Positions 35,658-43,791 of a DNA stretch of 64,000 nucleotides are shown here, one piece after another (the stretch's first letter is position 1; the number at the start of each line of letters is the position of its first letter). A program made the translations under genes and the position numbers. Origin of the DNA: Clostridia bacterium (lineage in GTDB: Bacteria > Bacillota > Clostridia > Saccharofermentanales > Saccharofermentanaceae); contig JAKSRG010000006.1 of assembly GCA_024403735.1 (NCBI GenBank), positions 1-64,000 of the forward strand, given 5' to 3'. Below the pieces are notes generated by a model. The model was not told the origin of the DNA and ran no database searches. It saw only the letters and a list, made by a program, of their open reading frames with translations.

Positions 35658-35886
35658 AAAATACCTCCGACTATTTCGAATTTAGTATTAATACGCATAA
35701 TAATCTCAAATGCCATTTGATTATATCATTAACAAGTATATTTAAAAAGTACACCCGCTTATCAGTGTTTCCACGAAGTCCAAGGTTATTTATTGTATCT
35801 TATTGTGCATTTGGTTTAAGTGTTTGTTTTTTCACATATGTTTATTTATAGTGTTAATAAGTGTGAAAAATTGTTAGGAGTTTTAT

Positions 35887-37296
35887 ATGTTTGACCATGT
35901 ACTTGAAATAGTAGACATGATCAATTCGGCTATCGGCGACTTTATCTGGGGCGTACCAGCTATTGTATGCATTATTGGCGTTGGTCTTCTACTAAGTATT
36001 AGAACTGGATTTATCCAGATCAGAAAGTTTGGTCTTGCCCTCAAGAATACAATAGGTAAGATCTTCAGCAAAAACACATCTCAAGATGGAAGTATGAGCC
36101 CTTTTCAGGCTGTATGCACTGCCCTCGCAGGAACAGTTGGAACTGGTAACATCGCAGGAGTAGCAGGCGCTATCGCTATTGGTGGTCCTGGCGCAATCTT
36201 CTGGATGTGGTGCTCAGCACTCCTTGGTATGTGTACCAAGTTCGCCGAGGTTACTCTCGCTGTTATGTTTAGAGAAAAGAATAGCGATGGCGAATACATT
36301 GGTGGACCAATGTACTATATCAAGAATGGTCTTGGTAAAAAGTGGCATTGGTTAGCTTTCCTCTATTCCCTCTTCGGAATCTTTACAGTATTCGGAACTG
36401 GTAATGCTACACAGGCAAATACTATTGTAGCTTCACTTAACTCAGCTATTACTAGTATCAAGCCAGATTTCGTCTATAACGTAGACAAATTCAATATCGT
36501 TGTAGGTATCATTATCGCTATCCTCATCTCTATGGTTCTCCTTGGTGGTGTTAAGAGAATTGGTAGCGTAACAGAAAAGCTCGTTCCATTTATGGCTGTA
36601 CTTTACGTAATCCTTGGCATTGGAGTTATTATCGTTCATTATCAAAATATTCCTGAAGTATTCAAGTCTATTTTCGTAGGTGCCTTCAAACCTTCTGCTA
36701 TCACAGGTGGAATTATCGGAAGCTTCATTATCTCGCTCAAGAAAGGCCTCTCAAGAGGTATCTTTTCTAACGAAGCAGGTCTAGGTACGGGTTCTATCGC
36801 ACATGCATGTGCTGATACAAATAATGCTGTAGAGCAGGGCTTGTTCGGTATTTTCGAGGTGTTCATGGACACAATCGTAATCTGTACACTCACTGCCCTC
36901 GTAATCCTATGTAGCGGAACTTCATTCACATATGGAGAGGCAGCAGGTGCGGAACTTACAATCTCAGGCTTTGTAGGAACATATGGCGGATGGGTATCAA
37001 TCTTCACTGCAGTTGCAATGTGTTGCTTCGCATTCTCAACAATCATTGGCTGGGGACTATATGGCTCAAGATGTGTCGAATTCATTCTCGGTAATAAATT
37101 CGTTCGTCCCTTCCTCATCCTCTACTCATTCGTTGCAATTGTCGGAACTACTCTTAATTTAGGACTTCTCTGGTCAATTGCAGAGACGTTCAACGGTTTC
37201 ATGATCATCCCTAACCTCATTGCATTATTTATGCTGTCAGGTGTTGTTGTTAAAGCTACAAAAGAGTATTTTGGTAGTGGTAAGAAGCTCAAATAA
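35887..37296 (+). CDS. Alanine or glycine:sodium symporter (AGCS family)
   Basis: 469 residues with about 11 membrane segments. Recognisable AGCS signature: FQAVCTALAGTVGTGNIAGV near residue 75, GGPGAIFWMW and SNEAGLGTGS. It takes up alanine or glycine with sodium. AGGAG precedes the ATG. The GH95 gene starts 24 bases downstream, suggesting joint transcription, although the two activities have no obvious link. Confidence 0.92.
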   Translation: MFDHVLEIVDMINSAIGDFIWGVPAIVCIIGVGLLLSIRTGFIQIRKFGLALKNTIGKIFSKNTSQDGSMSPFQAVCTALAGTVGTGNIAGVAGAIAIGGPGAIFWMWCSALLGMCTKFAEVTLAVMFREKNSDGEYIGGPMYYIKNGLGKKWHWLAFLYSLFGIFTVFGTGNATQANTIVASLNSAITSIKPDFVYNVDKFNIVVGIIIAILISMVLLGGVKRIGSVTEKLVPFMAVLYVILGIGVIIVHYQNIPEVFKSIFVGAFKPSAITGGIIGSFIISLKKGLSRGIFSNEAGLGTGSIAHACADTNNAVEQGLFGIFEVFMDTIVICTLTALVILCSGTSFTYGEAAGAELTISGFVGTYGGWVSIFTAVAMCCFAFSTIIGWGLYGSRCVEFILGNKFVRPFLILYSFVAIVGTTLNLGLLWSIAETFNGFMIIPNLIALFMLSGVVVKATKEYFGSGKKLK

Positions 37297-37320
37297 CCTG
37301 AACATCAGGGGTGAAGATAT

Positions 37321-39453
37321 ATGAATATAGATGCTAATAGAATTGTTTTTGATAGGCCTTCTTCCGTATGGGAGGAGGCCTTGCCTGTTGGAAATGGTCG
37401 ACTAGGTGCAATGGTGTATGGAACTGTTCCAACTGAAGTCCTTCAGCTAAACGATGACAGCGTATGGTATGGCGGTCCTCGAGACAGAATCAATCCTTCA
37501 GCGCTCGAAAACATCCCTCGTATAAGACAGCTGATCAACGAAGGTAAGATTAACGAGGCGCAGGACTTATGTGCGCTCGCACTTTCTGGTATTCCTGAAT
37601 CCCAGAGACACTATGAGATGCTTGCTAATTTATATCTACATATGGATAATTCAGGCGAATTCACAGACTATTGTAGAGACCTTGACTTAAGTACAGCGGT
37701 CGTAACTACTTCATATAACCAAGATGGAATAACATATAGGCGAGAAGTATTCGCTAGTAATCCTAAGGGTGCAATCTTTGTACGCCTTAGTGCTTCAGCT
37801 AATAAATCCATCTCACTTCATACTTCTATTGGACGAGGCCCAGTTACTTGGGACTTAAGCCCATATAATGCTCAAGTATATCGTCATCCTAACTACACAG
37901 ACTTTGCTGATACATGCAAAAACATAAGTAACAATGTTACAGTTCTTACTGGCAGAGCAGGTGGCGAGAATTCGATTAGTTTCGCATGTGGAATTAAAGT
38001 GCATGTAAAAGACGGCGAACTACAAAGCATCGGTAACAGTCTAGTAGTTAAAAATGCTACAGAAGTTATTGTTGCTATTACTTCAGCCACTTCCTTCTAC
38101 GAAGAAACTGCCCTCACTGCAGTAATAGCTGAAAAACTAGCATCAATTGATTTAAGTGATTACGACGCCATCAAATCTGAACATATCAAGGACTACCAGA
38201 AATTCTATAACAGAGTAGTGCTTAATCTGCCTGATAGTGAGACTGACGTGGTAAGACTATTTAACTTCGGTCGATATCTCATGATCGCAGGAAGCCGTAA
38301 AGGAACACAGCCACTCAATCTTCAAGGCATCTGGAATAAAGACCTTAGTCCTATGTGGGGCAGTAAATACACAATCAATATTAATGCCCAGATGAACTAC
38401 TGGCCTGCTGAAGTTTGTAATCTCAGTGAATGCCATGAACCATTATTCGATTTAATAGAGAGAATGCGACCTAATGGTAGAGAAGTAGCACAGAGAATGT
38501 ATGGCTGCAAAGGTTTTATGGCTCATCACAATACTGATATCTGGGGCGACTGCGCTCCTCAGGATGTATGCCTAAGTTCTACATATTGGGTGATGGGAGC
38601 AGCATGGCTCTGCCTTCATCTGTGGGACCATTATGAGTACACAGGCGACATCGATTTCCTTAAAAAGAAATTCGATACCATGCTCGAAGCAGCTGAGTTC
38701 ATCCTCGACTATTTGACACAAGATGGCGAATACCTTGTTACTAATCCAACTCTATCCCCTGAGAATGAGTATATCCTGCCTAATGGCAACAAGGGTGTTA
38801 TCTGTAAGGGTGCAACAATGGATAACCAAATTATAAGGACGCTATTTGAAGCATGCATTAAGGCTTCAGAGATATTAGACAGACAAGATGGATTAATACT
38901 TAAGATAAAGGCTACTCTTCCTAATATCGCTCCTACCTGTGTCGGCAAAAATGGCACTATTAAAGAATGGAACGAAGATTATGAGGAAGTAGACCCAGGT
39001 CATAGACACATATCACACCTGTTTGGATTATATCCTGGCCATGAGATTACTCCTGATACACCTGAGCTATTCAGTGCTGCATCAAAGACAATCTCAACAA
39101 GACTAGCTAATGGTGGAGCTCATACTGGCTGGAGCAGAGCATGGATAATCAATATGTACGCTAGGCTTTTAGATGGCGACGAAGCTTATAAGCACATTAG
39201 GCTTCTGATGGAAAAGTCTCTTCTCCCTAATCTTTTTGATAACCATCCGCCATTCCAGATTGATGGTAACTTCGGTGTAGTATCAGGCATTGCTGAGATG
39301 CTTGTTCAAGGAAATGCAGATGATTATAAACTCCTACCTGCTCTTCCTAAAAAATGGCATAGCGGAAGCGTAAAGGGATTACGAATTCGCGGCAACAAAA
39401 CAGTAGATATAGCTTGGGAGAATGGTAAAGTAACAGACTACAAGATGTATTAA
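37321..39453 (+). CDS. GH95 family alpha-L-fucosidase (or alpha-L-galactosidase)
   Basis: 710 residues, no signal peptide, so it acts inside the cell. GH95 landmarks: ALPVGNGRLGAMVYG and LNDDSVWYGG in the N-terminal beta domain, NLQGIWNKDLSPMWGSKYT and NAQMNYWPAE in the helical barrel, SPENEY with the likely acid Glu, and IDGNFG near the C-terminal domain with an Asp. GH95 enzymes invert the anomeric centre while releasing alpha-1,2-fucose or L-galactose, as from mucin, milk or plant glycans. RBS GGGGTGA. It ends at a strong terminator. Confidence 0.9.
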   Translation: MNIDANRIVFDRPSSVWEEALPVGNGRLGAMVYGTVPTEVLQLNDDSVWYGGPRDRINPSALENIPRIRQLINEGKINEAQDLCALALSGIPESQRHYEMLANLYLHMDNSGEFTDYCRDLDLSTAVVTTSYNQDGITYRREVFASNPKGAIFVRLSASANKSISLHTSIGRGPVTWDLSPYNAQVYRHPNYTDFADTCKNISNNVTVLTGRAGGENSISFACGIKVHVKDGELQSIGNSLVVKNATEVIVAITSATSFYEETALTAVIAEKLASIDLSDYDAIKSEHIKDYQKFYNRVVLNLPDSETDVVRLFNFGRYLMIAGSRKGTQPLNLQGIWNKDLSPMWGSKYTININAQMNYWPAEVCNLSECHEPLFDLIERMRPNGREVAQRMYGCKGFMAHHNTDIWGDCAPQDVCLSSTYWVMGAAWLCLHLWDHYEYTGDIDFLKKKFDTMLEAAEFILDYLTQDGEYLVTNPTLSPENEYILPNGNKGVICKGATMDNQIIRTLFEACIKASEILDRQDGLILKIKATLPNIAPTCVGKNGTIKEWNEDYEEVDPGHRHISHLFGLYPGHEITPDTPELFSAASKTISTRLANGGAHTGWSRAWIINMYARLLDGDEAYKHIRLLMEKSLLPNLFDNHPPFQIDGNFGVVSGIAEMLVQGNADDYKLLPALPKKWHSGSVKGLRIRGNKTVDIAWENGKVTDYKMY

Positions 39454-39473
39454 CAACAAATTCTCAACATAAA

Positions 39474-39515
39474 AAACTCGTCCGGCTAATCACTAACCGA
39501 ACGAGTTTATTTTTC
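39474..39515 (+). terminator. Bidirectional terminator between GH95 and the 91-residue gene
   Basis: AAACTCGTCCGG pairs with CCGAACGAGTTT (one mismatch) around a loop of about 10 bases. A runs precede and T runs follow, so it can serve both converging genes. Confidence 0.85.
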
Positions 39516-39541
39516 TTATTCTAAATTATTAGTTAGGCTAA

Positions 39542-39817
39542 TTATTCCTTTGGCTCGTCAGGAAGCTCTTTCTTGTCATCCTTCTCAGCCCAGTCACCAG
39601 CCTTATCGATACCAGTCTTAGCTGTCTTAATAAGTGTCTTACCAAGGCCCTTGAATGCATGACCAATATCCTTACCTGTTTCCTTCCAATCTTCCTTAGT
39701 TGGGTCATTCTGAGGATCATTAGTAACTTCGCCCTTGATTGACTTACCTAAACCCTTGAATGCACTACCAAGGTTCTTACCTGTTTCTTTCCAATCTGAA
39801 TTCAATCCGTCTGCCAT
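39542..39817 (-). CDS. 91-residue protein with a duplicated DWKETGK repeat
   Basis: A small, charged, soluble protein. The segment DWKETGKNLGSAFKGLGKS near residues 8-26 is repeated as DWKETGKDIGHAFKGLGKT near 43-61, and a shorter third relative (TGIDKAGDWAEKDD) follows. Each unit would form an amphipathic helix. I recognise this type only as hypothetical proteins of Clostridia. GGAGG precedes the ATG. It has its own short transcript ending at the shared terminator. High-bias codons suggest strong expression. Confidence 0.8.
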   Translation of the reverse strand: MADGLNSDWKETGKNLGSAFKGLGKSIKGEVTNDPQNDPTKEDWKETGKDIGHAFKGLGKTLIKTAKTGIDKAGDWAEKDDKKELPDEPKE

Positions 39818-39965
39818 AATAATTACCTCCGTTAAGGTGCGCTACGAAATGCGCTTAATACAATATTATTATAACATTTCAACATGAACTTAATTTGCCT
39901 GTTCACCAAAATAACCTATAATCTTATGTAGAATATATTGAATTAAACGGCAATGTGAGGTCCAC

Positions 39966-40223
39966 ATGATTTATACAGTAACGTTCAACCCTTCACTTGA
40001 TTATGTGATTGCGGTAAACGACTTTGATAAAGGTAAGATTAACAAAACAACTGCTGAAGACATCTTCGCTGGTGGCAAAGGCATCAACGTATCAATTATG
40101 CTAAGCATTCTTGGCATTAATAGTACTGCGCTAGGCTTCATTGCTAGCTTCACTACATACTTTGGCTCAATTGACCTGATCGAAAACACAATCAAAAACT
40201 ACAACAATACATATAAGAACTAA
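39966..40223 (+). pseudogene. Truncated 1-phosphofructokinase (fruK-like) fragment
   Basis: 85 residues. The first 60 or so match the N-terminus of PfkB-family 1-phosphofructokinase: MIYTVTFNPSLDYVI, GGKGINVS and TALGFIASFT. A complete enzyme has about 305 residues. After SFT the chain diverges into an unrelated 20-residue tail and stops, so the substrate site, GAGD catalytic motif and ATP site are gone. GAGGT precedes the ATG, so it could still be translated. The loss is most likely an internal deletion, since a YitT-type gene follows 12 bases later. Confidence 0.75.
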
Positions 40224-40235
40224 GGACAACCAACA

Positions 40236-41066
40236 ATGTTTAAGAAACTTCTATCATATTTATCAATAACTCTTGGCGCCCTAATAGCGAGCTTCTCTGT
40301 AGCATGCATCCTTCTTCCTAACGATGCGGTCGACTACGGAACAGCTGGTATCGGCATCATCATTAGTAAACTTACAGGGATTAATCTCTCAATATGTGTA
40401 ATCGGTGTTTTCATACCGTTCCTTATTGCTGGATTACTATCTCTAGGCAAGGACTTCTTCTTCCGCGCACTCGTTGGTTCTATTGTCTATACTGTGGGAT
40501 TGGCTGTTTTCGAGAAGATCCCATTCACGCTCAATACTGAACATTTCCTAGCAGTTGCATTTGGTGGCGCAATATTAGGTGCAGGTCTATCACTCATCCT
40601 CCGATTTGGTGGATGCATCGATGGCTCTGAGATACTCGCGAATATCATCATCAACAAGCTCTCTGAAAAGAAGGGCAAGAATATGAATATGACTGGTATC
40701 CTTATCGGATTTAATGCTGTGGTTTATTCAGCTGTATTCATTCTATTAGATCGTAACAGCGCGCTCCTAAGCTTGCTCGTATATGTCGTTGCAACAGCAG
40801 TTATCGACCACTTCACAGACCACTTTGAATCAATTAAGCAGGTTACAATCATCACTCAGAAGCCAGACCAGATTATCAGCTGGATTCGTGACGACATGAA
40901 GAAGACTTGTACAGTTATTAATTCACGTGGAGCAGTAGCTGGTGAGAATAAGACAGTAATATGTTACGTCTCATACTTTGAGCTTCAGAAAATGCGCGAG
41001 AGCATTGGCAAAATGGAGCAGACAGCATTCATTACTGTATCTAACGTAGAAGAGATTATCCGCTAA
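40236..41066 (+). CDS. YitT family membrane protein (DUF161/DUF2179)
   Basis: 276 residues. Five or six membrane segments fill residues 1 to about 190, including GGAILGAGLSLILRFGGCIDGSE, the family hallmark (written here as separate short pieces: GGAILGAGL and GGCIDGSE). The C-terminal 80 residues form the DUF2179 soluble domain (TQKPDQIISWI). Function is unsettled; some members are called transporters. It lies 12 bases after the fruK remnant and may use its promoter. Confidence 0.88.
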   Translation: MFKKLLSYLSITLGALIASFSVACILLPNDAVDYGTAGIGIIISKLTGINLSICVIGVFIPFLIAGLLSLGKDFFFRALVGSIVYTVGLAVFEKIPFTLNTEHFLAVAFGGAILGAGLSLILRFGGCIDGSEILANIIINKLSEKKGKNMNMTGILIGFNAVVYSAVFILLDRNSALLSLLVYVVATAVIDHFTDHFESIKQVTIITQKPDQIISWIRDDMKKTCTVINSRGAVAGENKTVICYVSYFELQKMRESIGKMEQTAFITVSNVEEIIR

Positions 41067-41093
41067 GTTCGGTGCGTCTCAAGGTAGAATTCC

Positions 41094-41177
41094 TTACTTA
41101 TCAATTCTGTCGCATCTAACAGCAAATCTAGCAGTGCCACCATATGTACAAGTGAACAATGTCAAATTCAAGTAAGT
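41094..41177 (-). pseudogene. Possible 3' remnant of a surface or sortase-like gene
   Basis: Minus strand, 27 codons between two stops, reading LNLTLFTCTYGG then RFAVRCDRIDK. The hydrophobic strand ending TCTYGG and an Arg-rich last strand resemble the C-terminal end of sortase-type proteins (TLVTC-type cysteine). It has no start codon or ribosome binding site. Too short to be sure. Confidence 0.25.
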
Positions 41178-41201
41178 CTATTTATCTAAAATCAGATGAT
41201 A

Positions 41202-42266
41202 TTATTTAAGAATAAAGTTCATTAATACTGGATCGTGATCTGAATACTTGAAGTCAGCCTCAATATTCTGATATTTAGATACTTCAATGTTATCAGAAAT
41301 TATGAAGCCATCTACCATAACAGTTAAGCAACTGCCTTCGCCTGTCCATGGCTTATCTGAATTACGACAAGTATCATTTGCTACATCAGCGTCGTCGAAA
41401 ATATCAAATGCCATATTAAATCCTTCTGGGAGCTGATCCTTAGGGAAAGGCTGTGCCCAGTCAGGAGCATCAGTTATATTACCATCTCTCAAGTTGTGAT
41501 TGAAATCTCCACCGCAGATTACGTAATTACCATTTGCGTAGTCTGTTTTCATATCCTCGAATAGCATGCCTAGCTGTCCAGCTCGTACTGAATCATCTGT
41601 TCCATAAGCTGATAGATGAACATCGTAAATGCAAAGCATCTTTCCGTTATCTACAGGGATCTTTGTGATTGAGTAGCATCTATCGAGATCAAGGATTTTC
41701 TTCACAGAAGTTGATACTGGGAAACTTCTTCTAAGTGATGAATCAATTGATACATCAGAATATGTGATAAGACCAGATTCATTAGCGCCATGTGGCTCAA
41801 AGATTGGATACATCAAAAATGATGAATGATAGTTCATACAGAAAATATAATCACCATCACCAATTTCATCCTGGAGCATCTTAAACTCGTTAACATGATA
41901 TGTTCTTGTACCATTTGTATCTACTTCCTGCATGATGAGGAAATCAGGATCATATGAAGCAATGAACTTACCACCAGCCGCAACATTAGCCTTAAGGCCC
42001 TCTTCACTCTTCGCCCAAGATGACTCGCCGCCGTCCATGAAGAAGCTGAACTCTGGCTCATATGCGCCGAAACCAAAATTGTAAGTCATAATCGAATACT
42101 CCTGACCTACAACTACTTCACTAGCAGTAGCACCTATCGTCTCCTTCTCGAGTGGCAATTTGTCTTCGATACGCTCGTACTTCGCGAAAACATAGCCGAC
42201 ATATCCAGCTGCGATAAGTATCAACACCAGCAAAACAATACCAATAATCTTAAGAGCTTTCTTCAT
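41202..42266 (-). CDS. Membrane-anchored endonuclease/exonuclease/phosphatase (EEP) fold protein
   Basis: 354 residues. A single membrane segment at about 5-27 anchors it, with the rest probably outside. EEP fold motifs: MTYNFGFG, the metal-binding Glu in IMQEVD, CIYDVHLSA, GGDFNHN and the C-terminal SDHDPV. Members hydrolyse phosphodiesters in DNA, nucleotides, inositol phosphates or sphingomyelin; substrate unknown. The Ser/Gly-rich loop FFMDGGESSWAKS is seen in secreted Firmicutes relatives. It is a single-gene unit. Confidence 0.85.
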   Translation of the reverse strand: MKKALKIIGIVLLVLILIAAGYVGYVFAKYERIEDKLPLEKETIGATASEVVVGQEYSIMTYNFGFGAYEPEFSFFMDGGESSWAKSEEGLKANVAAGGKFIASYDPDFLIMQEVDTNGTRTYHVNEFKMLQDEIGDGDYIFCMNYHSSFLMYPIFEPHGANESGLITYSDVSIDSSLRRSFPVSTSVKKILDLDRCYSITKIPVDNGKMLCIYDVHLSAYGTDDSVRAGQLGMLFEDMKTDYANGNYVICGGDFNHNLRDGNITDAPDWAQPFPKDQLPEGFNMAFDIFDDADVANDTCRNSDKPWTGEGSCLTVMVDGFIISDNIEVSKYQNIEADFKYSDHDPVLMNFILK

Positions 42267-42349
42267 AAAACTACTCCATTCTTTATATTAGCCTTATATT
42301 AGCATATTCAGTATTCAAGGTCTTTATGGCAGAAACTAACGTTTAAGCA

Positions 42350-42406
42350 ATAAAAAAAGGGTATATTTCGTGGTTTTTGCCCATGACCACAAAATAATAT
42401 CCCTTT
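42350..42406 (-). terminator. Terminator 2 after the methyltransferase gene
   Basis: Minus strand: AAAGGGATAT and ATTTTGTGGT pair with ACCACGAAAT and ATACCCTTT across a short loop, then TTTT. The hairpin is long (about 20 base pairs). It lies beyond a first, weaker hairpin at 42466-42497. Confidence 0.8.
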
Positions 42407-42465
42407 GTTCCGATCTCATTACGGTTTTGTCTTTGCCTCAAATAATAAAAATAACCCAAAGAAAA

Positions 42466-42497
42466 TGCCTACATGTATTATAGCAACAATGTAGGCA
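42466..42497 (-). terminator. Terminator 1 after the methyltransferase gene
   Basis: TGCCTACAT pairs with ATGTAGGCA (42466-42474 with 42489-42497). On the minus strand it is followed by TTTTC. It lies 45 bases past the stop and is backed up by the hairpin at 42350-42406. Confidence 0.6.
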
Positions 42498-42541
42498 CAA
42501 AAATGTTAACATATAATGAATTTTTTATTTTTAGGACAATT

Positions 42542-43771
42542 TTATATTATTTGCAACAAGTAAAACTTCAAATAATCTGTCTCAGGAATAGCCATCGCAA
42601 CTGGATGATCTGGCGCTGCACGGCGCTCCTCAATAAGTCTGAGTGATACTCCAGCATCTCTAGCAGCCTCAAGAAGCATCTTTCTAAATAGCTCATTAGG
42701 CATAAAGTGTGAACATGAGCATGTCGCAAGATATCCACCTCTAGGGAGCATCTTCATCGCACGATAGTTAATCTCCTTATAGCCACGCTTAGCATTATCA
42801 GTAGTCTTACGGCTCTTAGTGAACGCAGGTGGATCGAGGATAATGAAGTTATAGTCTGCTCTCTCCTCTGTTAACTTAGGGAGCAAATCGAAAACATCCG
42901 CACACACAAAGTCCATTCTGTCACTAAGTCCATTATCTCTGGCATTCTTAGCTGCCATATCAACTGCAGTCTGAGATACATCAACAGCAGTAACATGCGC
43001 TGCACCACCAATAGCTGCATTCATGGCAAATGAACCTGTATGAGTAAAGCAATCGAGAACCTTCATTCCTTTTGCAAGTCTAGCGACAGCCTGACGGTTG
43101 TACTTCTGATCAAGGAAGAAGCCTGTTTTCTGGCCATTCTCAACATCAACAAAATAGTTAATGCCATTCTCACAAATCTTAACCTCAGTTGAATCAGGAA
43201 TTCCTACGAAGTCTGCCTTATACCAGCCCTTCTCGATTGGGAGACCTTCTAGTTCTCTAATCTTAGCCTCATTACGTTCATAGATACCGCGAACCTTAAC
43301 GCCATCATCAGCAAGGCAATCAACGAGAGCCTTATAGATGTAGCCCTTAACCTGCTCTGTACCATATGAAAGAACTTCTGTAGAAAGAATATCTGAATAT
43401 CTATCTACTGTAAGGCCTGGAATACCGTCTGCCTCACCAAAGATTAATCGGCAATTTGAGTAATCTTCCTGCATAACAGTCTTACGCATATCAAGCGAGT
43501 AGCGAACTCTTCTTCTCCAGAATGCCTCGCCAAATGTCTCATTGGCATTAGATGCGAGAATTCGTATTCTAATCTTGCTGTTCTTGCTAAGAAAACCAGT
43601 ACCAAGATATCTGCCCTTTGAAGACATAACATCTACGAGGGCGCCATTATCCACAGCATCCTCTTCAAAGCTTGTAATCTCATCTGCATAAACCCATGGA
43701 TGACCGCGCTTAATAGCAGCCTCTGCCTTAGGTGTTACGCAAGCCTTAGGAAAACTTCTCTCCTGCTTCAT
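42542..43771 (-). CDS. Class I SAM-dependent rRNA large subunit methyltransferase, RlmI-like
   Basis: 409 residues. An N-terminal PUA-like domain (KRGHPWVYADEI) is followed by an EEHEH-type region and a Rossmann methyltransferase domain: QKTGFFLDQKYNR, VLDCFTHTGSFAMNAA (SAM loop), LDPPAFTKSR (catalytic loop) and CSCSHFM. This is the RlmI/YccW layout; RlmI makes 5-methylcytosine at position 1962 of 23S rRNA in E. coli. GGAGG precedes the ATG. It follows the GH13 gene by 20 bases. Confidence 0.9.
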   Translation of the reverse strand: MKQERSFPKACVTPKAEAAIKRGHPWVYADEITSFEEDAVDNGALVDVMSSKGRYLGTGFLSKNSKIRIRILASNANETFGEAFWRRRVRYSLDMRKTVMQEDYSNCRLIFGEADGIPGLTVDRYSDILSTEVLSYGTEQVKGYIYKALVDCLADDGVKVRGIYERNEAKIRELEGLPIEKGWYKADFVGIPDSTEVKICENGINYFVDVENGQKTGFFLDQKYNRQAVARLAKGMKVLDCFTHTGSFAMNAAIGGAAHVTAVDVSQTAVDMAAKNARDNGLSDRMDFVCADVFDLLPKLTEERADYNFIILDPPAFTKSRKTTDNAKRGYKEINYRAMKMLPRGGYLATCSCSHFMPNELFRKMLLEAARDAGVSLRLIEERRAAPDHPVAMAIPETDYLKFYLLQII

Positions 43772-43791
43772 TAATATCCTCCACTAATATC

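Noticed and set aside
36642-37118. 158-codon open frame opposite the AGCS symporter
   Set aside because: Shadow of a strongly supported transporter gene; Pro/Ile/Thr-rich composition typical of antisense reading.
40501-40520. Additional TTTTCGA sites inside genes (for example in the YitT-type and AAA-protease genes)
   Set aside because: They lack GTC at the fixed distance and are explained by coding sequence.
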